DNA of 38,115 nt, taken from positions 1 through 38,115 of the forward strand of contig JAJFLP010000105.1 in assembly GCA_021772635.1 (NCBI GenBank). The letters are read 5' to 3'. This DNA is from Verrucomicrobiota bacterium (lineage in GTDB: Bacteria > Verrucomicrobiota > Lentisphaeria > JABSQK01 > JAJFLO01). This document shows, piece by piece, positions 25,824-31,952 of this stretch (the stretch's first letter is position 1; every line of letters begins with the position of its first letter). The notes beneath the pieces were generated by a model that saw nothing but the letters and a program-made list of their open reading frames with translations, made no database searches and was not told where the DNA came from. Made by a program: the position numbers and the translations under genes.

Positions 25824-25928
25824 ACGCACCACGCATCACGAATCACGAAACAAGCAACACGAAATACGTACCACGCAACACGTACCACGCAACACGTACC
25901 ACGTACCACGCAACACGCAACACGAAAT
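25824..25928. repeat. Heptamer tandem array (15 units)
   Basis: Fifteen contiguous 7-base units fit acgNaNY (acgcacc, acgcatc, acgaatc, ... acgtacc, acgcaac, acgaaat) with one divergent unit (aagcaac). It ends 14 bp before the tRNA gene. There are no spacers, so it is not a CRISPR. Confidence 0.85.
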
Positions 25929-25942
25929 ACTTTCCCTCTCAG

Positions 25943-26019
25943 GGGCGATTAGCTCAGTTGGTTAGAGCACTTGCTCGACACGCAAGGGGTCACTGGTTCG
26001 AGTCCAGTATCGCCCACCA
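25943..26019 (+). tRNA. tRNA-Val (GAC anticodon), with encoded CCA
   Basis: A complete 77-base cloverleaf: 7-bp acceptor stem with perfect pairing (gggcgat/atcgccc), D-arm gctc/gagc, anticodon stem cttgc/gcaag, five-base variable loop, T-arm actgg/ccagt and an encoded CCA at 26017-26019. The seven-base anticodon loop reads tcgacac, giving GAC at 25977-25979 (Val). Position 33, almost always U in tRNAs, is C here (25976). Confidence 0.93.
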
Positions 26020-26051
26020 TCCTTCGCTTGAACACCGTGAAAGCGAAGGAT
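26019..26051 (+). terminator. Hairpin directly after the tRNA
   Basis: Perfect 11-bp arms atccttcgctt (26019-26029) and aagcgaaggat (26041-26051). The first base is the final A of CCA. There is no T-run, so it may act in 3' processing rather than termination. A second hairpin with a ttcg loop (caagc-ttcg-gcttg) follows near 26097-26110. Confidence 0.45.
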
Positions 26052-26233
26052 GCCACGCCAGAGTCCAGCGTAGCAGACGTAGGCGGGCTTTCTACTCAAG
26101 CTTCGGCTTGGCAAGCCCGTGAACCTGTCCCTGAAAAAAAACACCAAATTCACGCCAATAATATTGCCCCCCCCAAGCATGCCAATGCCGATCATGCCGA
26201 ATCTTAAGTAATTTACCTGGTTTTTCGACCACA

Positions 26234-26305
26234 GTAAATGTAGGAGGCTGCTCCGCAGGCGATATCAATTACGGTTCGCCAGCTGGAGCAGCCTCCTACA
26301 TTTAC
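26234..26305. repeat. REP-like palindrome 5
   Basis: A perfect 21-bp outer stem: gtaaatgtaggaggctgctc+c and its exact complement ending catttac, around a short centre of about 30 bp. It is the best-preserved member of the family seen at 16777, 17006, 21627 and 22531. The rest of 26052-26396 shows no gene. Confidence 0.85.
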
Positions 26306-26396
26306 CGTCCAGATCTCAAGGTCGCATGCGTATGGGACAGTGGCTAATTCAACTAAGTAAAAGGGGCTTTTTACGTCTTAATCTTAGTCCCATTCA

Positions 26397-26463
26397 GGTC
26401 AGACCCGAAAGAACCGTCGAAAAGATGGAACACGCTCAAAAACTTGAAACTGGAGGTCTGACC
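26397..26463. repeat. Cassette-boundary repeat C, copy 1
   Basis: A 67-bp unit from ggtcagacc to its complement ggtctgacc, with the constant interior gaaccgtcgaaaagatgg and caaaaacttgaaac. It is followed by cgtaacgactccc. The same unit recurs at 27501 and 28332 in the same orientation. Confidence 0.85.
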
Positions 26464-26492
26464 GTAACGACTCCCTAACGGCTCAAAGCTGT

Positions 26493-26906
26493 TTATAACT
26501 CACCAATAAACTCCTCTGGCGAAAGAATCTTAATTTCAGAATCCGTCCCTAAATAATCTGAAACATTCCTGGTCACGACACACTCCGCGTCGCAATCCTC
26601 AGCACAAGCAAGCTGCAAAGCGTCTTCAAAATCTTTCAAGCCTAGAGAAAGCGCCCGCACTGCAGTCGATGTGGAAGTGTTCGGAATCTGCGTCCAAGCG
26701 ACAATCTCCTCGATACATTCCACGGCTTCATTAGAGGATCGCTCAGAGGAGAGAATATAATAAAGGTTGGACAAGGTATGGAGAGCCACAAAAGGTCTGC
26801 GATTTGGCTTCTTGAAGGTTTGGATTACTTGCAGACTTGTCTGGTAGAACTTCTCACGCTTCAAAACAAAGTCGAGAAAAATGTTCGTATCGATTAAACC
26901 TGTCAT
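26493..26906 (-). CDS. PIN-domain ribonuclease, VapC-like toxin
   Basis: A 137-aa PIN-domain protein. The opening LIDTNIFLD supplies the first catalytic Asp (residue 6), and the downstream acidic cluster DFEDAL (Asp92-Asp95) and TRNVSDY (Asp117) fit the rest of the active site. The region that usually carries the conserved Glu reads ALHTLSNLYYIL, as in one PIN subfamily. VapC toxins cut tRNA or rRNA and are held inactive by a VapB partner. The likely partner is the upstream gene at 27077-27334, but the 170-bp gap is wider than usual. Confidence 0.8.
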   Translation of the reverse strand: MTGLIDTNIFLDFVLKREKFYQTSLQVIQTFKKPNRRPFVALHTLSNLYYILSSERSSNEAVECIEEIVAWTQIPNTSTSTAVRALSLGLKDFEDALQLACAEDCDAECVVTRNVSDYLGTDSEIKILSPEEFIGEL

Positions 26907-27076
26907 ACCAGTCCAGCCTGATTAATGCGCTTCGTTTCGAGAGGGCGGCTTGTGTAACGTCTGCACGTTAGAGAACATAATCGGGTGAAGCGAATAGTAA
27001 TACGGGAAGATCGACGATCAAGCAAACACGCTGAAATGGGGTGATGATCGCCGCCGTGGCAGATTCCTCGTGGTAA

Positions 27077-27334
27077 TCAGGCCAGGTGTTTTTTAGCGAG
27101 ATATGCGAGCCTGGGGTCGTTGGAATCAACAGAGAATTTAGTGGGATTAGGGATAGCACCTCCCCAATTCTCAATAAAACGATCAATTGCTTCGGCCTTA
27201 TTCTTGACATAAGGTTGTTCCTGGACAAGACGCACGAGTGCATAATCCCCTTGGATGACTCCCTCTATCCTATCTCCTTCGTGCGGGCCTAGATCCCTAA
27301 GTGATTCAAGCGGTATAGTTGCTGTGTTCATCAT
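27077..27334 (-). CDS. Probable antitoxin of the PIN-domain toxin
   Basis: From the ATG at 27334 (a second ATG at 27331 is equally possible) the product is 85 aa. A gaggtgat Shine-Dalgarno precedes it. The N-terminus TIPLESLRDLGPHEGDRIEG reads like an AbrB/SpoVT-type or related small DNA-binding fold, and the C-terminus DPRLAYLAKKHLA resembles toxin-binding tails. The assignment rests mainly on size and on its place upstream of the PIN gene on the same strand. Confidence 0.5.
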   Translation of the reverse strand: MMNTATIPLESLRDLGPHEGDRIEGVIQGDYALVRLVQEQPYVKNKAEAIDRFIENWGGAIPNPTKFSVDSNDPRLAYLAKKHLA

Positions 27335-27500
27335 ATCACCTCGTGTATAGAATATAAATATACTCACATCCAGCGGAAATCAAGACTAACGGAAAGCCGC
27401 TCCTGCGACGCCACGCCGTATTTTCTGACACTTTTTCCTTTCCAGAAAGGGCATGCCAATACCGATCTTGCCCAAGCTTCAGATATTTACTACTTTGAAG

Positions 27501-27557
27501 GAAAGAACCGTCGAAAAGATGGAACACGCTCAAAAACTTGAAACTGGAGGTCTGACC
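27501..27557. repeat. Cassette-boundary repeat C, copy 2
   Basis: It matches copy 1 from gaaagaaccg through ggtctgacc and the following ctaacggctccc, but lacks the left ggtcagacc end. It separates the toxin-antitoxin genes from the Yip1-like gene. Confidence 0.85.
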
Positions 27558-27613
27558 CTAACGGCTCCCTGGAACTTTCAAAGTAACCTTGAAGGTTAAT
27601 CCGAGTGAATGCG

Positions 27614-28141
27614 CTAACCCGATACAGAACCCGCTAGCATAAGCAAAAGTCCTAAGAACACCAATTGAATAACAAAACCAACAAGACAGACGCCGACCGC
27701 TCGGAAAGTACTGTGATAATCCAAGGCTTGTCTAACCGCAATGATCATTGCTACCAACATCCAAATCCCTGTGATCGGGAAAACGATTCCGGCTAATCCC
27801 GGAATCACGCCTAAAATTCGGAGTATCCCGGGGGCGCTGGAAAAGCCAATCGTACGCATTAATTCACCATGATCCGCACTCGTTTGCGGTTCCGGGAATA
27901 GTTTCGTCCCAATAAAATACGTTAAATACGCCCATATAAACCAGCTAATTAAACTTCCAACGGTGCCCAAAATCAAGTAAATAGGACGCCCTGTAGACAT
28001 ACTTCCTATACCTGCAGCAATACTCGATAGGACGACCACTGCCATTGCCTGCCCCATTGCACTCTTATCCGCCTCAACCTCCTCATATATCTCAACATCT
28101 AGTTTAGCCGCACGCACTATACGATTCGTAAAACTTGCCAT
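27614..28141 (-). CDS. Yip1-family membrane protein
   Basis: The 175-aa product has a short cytoplasmic N-terminus (about 1-28, ending YEEVEADKSAMGQ) and five hydrophobic helices, the layout of the Yip1 domain family. In bacteria these are integral membrane proteins of unknown role. An aagggga Shine-Dalgarno lies upstream of the ATG. It lies alone between two copies of repeat C. Confidence 0.8.
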   Translation of the reverse strand: MASFTNRIVRAAKLDVEIYEEVEADKSAMGQAMAVVVLSSIAAGIGSMSTGRPIYLILGTVGSLISWFIWAYLTYFIGTKLFPEPQTSADHGELMRTIGFSSAPGILRILGVIPGLAGIVFPITGIWMLVAMIIAVRQALDYHSTFRAVGVCLVGFVIQLVFLGLLLMLAGSVSG

Positions 28142-28331
28142 TCTATCCCCTTTGAACCCACATAGTGGGGTTTCATTCCCCGCGGTTTACCGCGATATCA
28201 AACCTAATTGCCTGCTCTGCGGCGCGGTAGTTCATTGAAAAAAATAGACTCCTAGAGTCCGGTATCGACCGTTTCTTCAACTGCCCTAAACAAACGAATA
28301 ACGTTTCATATTAGGATTACAATATTTTATA

Positions 28332-28398
28332 GGTCAGTTCCGAAAGAACCGTCGAAAAGATGGAACACACTCAAAAACTTGAAACCGGATGTCTGACC
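28332..28398. repeat. Cassette-boundary repeat C, copy 3
   Basis: A 67-bp copy with the ends ggtcagttc and tgtctgacc, followed by ctaacggg. It has the same orientation as copies 1 and 2. The flanking 28142-28331 shows no gene. Confidence 0.85.
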
Positions 28399-28544
28399 CT
28401 AACGGGCCAATCGAGTTTCCTTAGCAATGAAAGATTACTGGCGTTGACAAAAGTTGACACAGCATGCGGACAGTAGCTCCCTCCGACTAGTCCTAGTCAA
28501 CTTAAAATATTGTAAACAAACATATTAAGATAGGCGAACCAAAT

Positions 28545-28679
28545 ATGGCTCGAATAATGCTACTCATTGCGCTCGTGGTCGGAGAAGCGACAATAACTCA
28601 GGTAATCGCGTGGACGTTCACAATGTTAATAATCACACAAATATCAAGAGGAGGTGTATTGAAAAAAAAGATTCAATGA
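28545..28679 (+). CDS. Possible 44-aa hydrophobic small protein
   Basis: An ATG-initiated frame of 44 codons encodes a hydrophobic stretch (IMLLIALVVGEATITQVIAW), a second one (FTMLIITQI) and a basic tail ending KKKIQ. No good Shine-Dalgarno precedes it. It could be a small membrane protein or chance. A strong gaggaggtg inside its 3' end could serve as a ribosome site for something downstream, but only a six-codon frame follows. Confidence 0.25.
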   Translation: MARIMLLIALVVGEATITQVIAWTFTMLIITQISRGGVLKKKIQ

Positions 28680-28807
28680 TCGAGGCGCGCGAACACCGCC
28701 TCTGAGATTGCCAATTTTCGACCGCCACTGACGTACAAACAGGAGTCCGGCACGTGCCGTAATCAGGCTACTCGGCTCCAACACAAATAATTAGAAGAGG
28801 TATAGCA

Positions 28808-30340
28808 ATGAAATCGGTAAGTTATTTAAGCATCGCTCTTGTCCTGGTATCCTTCACTGCGAGTAGTAGTTTCGCCGGTTCGTACCAGGACCATCAAGTT
28901 CGATTCCTCGAGGACGCGGTTTATAAGCTGGGTTCCGAAAGCGACAGGATCGCCCGTCGTCATTTCGGCAGTTTGGCACTTCAGGCGGCCGAATACGGCC
29001 CTGTTTCCGTCGCAGACCTGCCGGATAACTGGCAGTCGGCAATATCCAGCCGTCGCGGCCTCGGTTATCGGGATCGACTCCTCGAATTAGAAGCGTTCAT
29101 CGAAGCCATGTCGCCGGAGCAACGTGACGCGAAGGCGGAAGCGGTTGCACGCATGCAGGTCTGCCTGTTTCACGCCCGCCATCAGATGTCGGAGGGCTTC
29201 CTGAGCTGGAACTCGACCGGGACTTACATGGACTGCGCAGAGTCCGCATACGCACGGATCGTGCCGCGTCCTGCTGTAGCGCGGGTACGGGTGATTCCAT
29301 CATCAAATGGCGAACTACTGCCGCCGGACGCATCGGCTGGCCAGTGTTACGCCAGAGTTTACCTCCCCGCGAAGTACGAATCGGAGCAGCTGCGCGTTCT
29401 CAGGAAGGAAGCTTCGGAGCGCCTCGAAATCATCCCGGCCCAATTCGCATTGGACGAGGAATCAATCCTCGTTAAAGAAGCATCAACAGTCATCGCCGAA
29501 GTTCCCGCCCACTATGAGTGGCAGGAAGAGCAAGTCCTGGTCAAAGAGGCTTCCTCCAGGATTGAGCAGATCCCGGCAGTGTATAAGACAGTGGATGAGC
29601 GCGTTCTCGTCAAAGAGGCCTCGACTCGGTTGGAAGCAGTGCCGGCCCAATACGACTGGGTGGAAGAAGAAATTGTTGACCGCCCCGCCCATACAATGTG
29701 GAAGAAGGGTGGCAAACTCCAGGAGAATCTGGATAACTCAACCGGCGAAGTTGTCTGCCTGGTGGAAATTCCCGCAATCTATCGTACGGTCCGGAAGCGA
29801 GTTCTGGTAAGCCCGCCGACGACCCGAACGGTGGAAATCCCGGCTGCGTATAACAGAGTGCAGAAGCAGGTGTTGGTCTCGGATGCGACCACCCGGACGA
29901 TCCCTGTCCCGGCGGAGTATGAGACCATTCGCAAGCGTGTGCTGGTGTCACCGGCCTCAACCGTTGTCACAGAGGTGCCGGCCGAGTACGCTACCGTCCG
30001 CGTACAGAGACTCGTTTCTCCGGCAGTCGCAAAGTCCATCCCGGAAGCTTCCGAATACGAGACAGTTGCGCAAACCCATCTCGTGCGGGCGAGCTCGATT
30101 GAGTGGCGGCCAGTCCTGTGCGAAACCAATCTGACGAATGAACGAGTTCAGTGGATACAGAAGGCCTTAAAGAAGGCAGGTTACAATCCTGGCCGGATCG
30201 ATGGCAGGATTAGCGCCGAAACGTTGTCCGCCACCGAAGCCTACCAGACCGACCGTGACCTTGCGACCGGCGGTATCACCTGGGAAACAGTTCGGCGGAT
30301 GGAGAAAGAAATGGAGGACTACGAAGCCGCTCAGTTATAA
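28808..30340 (+). CDS. Secreted 23-residue-repeat protein with peptidoglycan-binding domain
   Basis: The 510-aa product has a signal peptide with likely cleavage after Ala23 (SSSFA-GSY). Residues 24-175 form a helical domain. Residues about 180-430 are tandem 23-residue repeats of the form (I/V)PAxY...VLV(K/S)xAST, starting at 209, 232, 255 and 278, then after a 20-residue insert at 321, 344, 367 and 390. Residues 444-497 form a peptidoglycan-binding type 1 domain (VQWIQKALKKAGYNPGRIDG). It probably acts in the periplasm or at the outer membrane. Similar repeat proteins occur in gamma-proteobacteria. An agaagagg Shine-Dalgarno precedes the ATG. Its third-position GC looks higher than that of its neighbours, which suggests transfer. 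Confidence 0.75.
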   Translation: MKSVSYLSIALVLVSFTASSSFAGSYQDHQVRFLEDAVYKLGSESDRIARRHFGSLALQAAEYGPVSVADLPDNWQSAISSRRGLGYRDRLLELEAFIEAMSPEQRDAKAEAVARMQVCLFHARHQMSEGFLSWNSTGTYMDCAESAYARIVPRPAVARVRVIPSSNGELLPPDASAGQCYARVYLPAKYESEQLRVLRKEASERLEIIPAQFALDEESILVKEASTVIAEVPAHYEWQEEQVLVKEASSRIEQIPAVYKTVDERVLVKEASTRLEAVPAQYDWVEEEIVDRPAHTMWKKGGKLQENLDNSTGEVVCLVEIPAIYRTVRKRVLVSPPTTRTVEIPAAYNRVQKQVLVSDATTRTIPVPAEYETIRKRVLVSPASTVVTEVPAEYATVRVQRLVSPAVAKSIPEASEYETVAQTHLVRASSIEWRPVLCETNLTNERVQWIQKALKKAGYNPGRIDGRISAETLSATEAYQTDRDLATGGITWETVRRMEKEMEDYEAAQL

Positions 30341-30388
30341 TTTGAAACGGGCCTGAGCCAAGCGGAATATGAATGGTTCAGTCTCCAG

Positions 30389-30491
30389 AAGGGGCGGAGT
30401 GTCCATCCGACGGTTGCAATGCGAGAACTCCAGAACGCAGTTCTGATTTCGCGAGATGCCGGACGAGGTGCACTTCGCCCCTTTATTTTTT
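30389..30491 (+). terminator. Branched hairpin terminator after the repeat-protein gene
   Basis: Arms 30389-30401 (aaggggcggagtg) and 30471-30483 pair at 12 of 13 positions, followed by ttatttttt. The 69-base interior contains its own stem (agaact/agttct). It begins 49 bp after the stop codon. The shape fits a rho-independent terminator with a structured loop. Confidence 0.6.
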
Positions 30492-30590
30492 CCGCCGATT
30501 ACATCAAGCCGCGTCGAAAATATCCGCGGGTGGCGGTCTGGTGTGGTCCAAGAGTCGGGACGGGCGTCGATTACAGCCGTTGGGCCATGC

Positions 30591-30675
30591 CGGGGGCACA
30601 CCTCCGTTTACATGGTTATTTCGTGACTGTGCCGGGGGCGCATAAGAATTACCGAAAAACGTAGGTGTGCCCCCG
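30591..30675. repeat. 85-bp inverted-repeat element
   Basis: Arms cgggggcacacctccgttt (30591-30609) and its complement at 30657-30675 pair at 18 of 19 positions. A partial third copy of the arm (gccgggggcgc) lies between them at about 30631-30641. There is no coding content. It looks like a minimal mobile or REP-type unit. Confidence 0.7.
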
Positions 30676-30727
30676 TTCCGGACGGTTCCTTCTGAAGAGT
30701 GTTGAGAAATAAGTCAATAGCGTAGGT

Positions 30728-30976
30728 ATGACCCTATTACACCCCTGGCCGCGACCTATACTGCTGGAGAAGGACGAGCCGTCAGATCAGACTCTACTCG
30801 AATTGCACACAATGAGTCTCATTCCTGAAGAGGCGCTGGAATATTTTTCCAAGTCGATCGGTGATTCCTTCGACCGCTTATCAGAGATCGAGCGCTTGAT
30901 CCTCGTTACTGCCTATGTCTAGAAAACAGTTGATCATGCGAGAATGATGGATATTTCGGCAGCAGAATACTGGTGA
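30728..30976 (+). pseudogene. Decayed gene fragment with an internal stop
   Basis: The frame reads LLELHTMSLIPEEALEYFSK...LSEIERLILVTAYV, then a TAG at 30920-30922, then continues in frame as KTVDHARMMDISAAEYW to a TGA at 30974-30976. Both halves look like one protein C-terminus interrupted by a nonsense mutation. No start or N-terminal part is present. The family is not certain; a helix-rich C-terminal domain of a regulator or helicase-like protein is possible. Confidence 0.5.
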
Positions 30977-31028
30977 ATTATTCAGGTAAAGACTCATAAG
31001 AGTATTATTGAAAATAAGTTAAACTGTC

Positions 31029-31253
31029 ACAACCATCCCATCGAAGATGAGCCCGTGGGACGACCAATCGGAGTCGAAATCGAAATCGCTATCGAAAACC
31101 TGTTGCGACATCCGCTTTCGCGAGAGCGCCGTAGCTTCAGCGGAGGCACGAGCCTTGGCGACGACGGATCGATGTTTACTTTTTGTGCGAGTCAGTTGCT
31201 TATAGCCAAGGAACAAGGAGGAACGATCCCGATTTCGATAGCGATTTCGAAAA
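31029..31253. repeat. Dispersed repeat R3, copy 2 (225 bp)
   Basis: Homologous to 24419-24603 from acaaccatccca to the final tcgaaa block, with an extra 39 bp at 31112-31150. Iterated tcgaaatcg units occur near both ends. No gene is supported here or in 31254-31529. Confidence 0.75.
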
Positions 31254-31529
31254 AAAGAGTACACGGATCGGTTCCCATAGGGGAGCAGGTGAAAATGCAA
31301 ACTGCTTGTTTTCTGAAAATTCCATATTGGAGGCTATCCATTGGCGAAATCTGCCGATTTCTCCTCTTAGGGTCACACCTCCATTTACAAGTTTTTCCAT
31401 TTGGTATTTTTCACTTACCGTCTTAGGTTTTGATTATGGCTCGTCCCCTGTGAATCGAGTATCCGAACGCGTGTTATCATGTGATCAGCCGTGGAAATCA
31501 ACGCAGCACAGTTTTTCACGATGATTGGA

Positions 31530-31678
31530 CAGGATTGGGGTCAGACCTTGACTATCAAGTAAAATGTTCGCACTAAGTCTTTTTTGCGACGCGGATACGA
31601 TGGGAGGTTGGTCTGGCGAGCTGCATGGCACCACGTAGACGGTATAAACTTGATAGTCAATGTCTGACCCCAATCCTG
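31530..31678. mobile_element. MITE family 3 (149 bp, 31-bp terminal inverted repeats)
   Basis: Termini 31530-31560 (caggattggggtcagacctt...) and 31648-31678 match at 30 of 31 positions when one is reverse-complemented. The 87-bp centre is non-coding. The ggggtcagacc motif resembles the ends mobilised in other genomes by REP-associated (Y1/IS200-like) transposases; that link is from general knowledge, and no transposase is seen here. Confidence 0.85.
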
Positions 31679-31722
31679 CACATAAATAGCGTAATAAAAA
31701 TAGGTTAATATTGATTTCTATA

Positions 31723-31788
31723 GGTCAGACCCCGGAGGATGGGGGGAGGGGAGGAAGAGGCGGAAAACTTCGCATATCTGGGTCTGAC
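31723..31788. repeat. Short ggtcagacc / ggtctgac inverted pair
   Basis: ggtcagacc at 31723-31731 and its complement at 31781-31788 bound a 49-bp purine-rich centre. The ends are the same as in repeat C and MITE family 3, but the centre is unrelated. The remaining sequence to the pump gene holds no ORF. Confidence 0.55.
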
Positions 31789-31952
31789 TCATTTTATTAT
31801 CTGCAACAGATTTATAATGAGATAATTGTGAATCTACAGGTCAAAACTTATTTCGTAGGTCCGTCCCCAAATGTCCCAAGTGAATAATTTTAATCAGTAA
31901 ATTTCATTTAAGGCGATCAGGTGGGTTGAAATGTGATTCTCTCATTGGAACA

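Noticed and set aside
25824-25928. Possible CRISPR array
   Set aside because: The units are seven bases long and contiguous, with no unique spacers and no cas genes nearby.
26397-28398. A true integron with attC sites
   Set aside because: The repeats lack the R-box and L-box layout of attC, and no tyrosine integrase is present. Only the cassette-like arrangement is retained as a finding.
29307-29810. A 167-codon frame inside the repeat-protein gene
   Set aside because: It is a shadow produced by the periodic, GC-rich repeat sequence in another frame.
31019-31300. An antisense open frame rich in Asp-Phe-Asp-Ser across repeat R3
   Set aside because: The residue pattern arises from iterated tcgaaatcg units, and the other copy of R3 does not keep the frame.
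25943-31950. An integrative island using the tRNA 3' end as attachment site
   Set aside because: No second copy of the tRNA 3' end and no integrase were found downstream, so only the accessory character of the region is stated.
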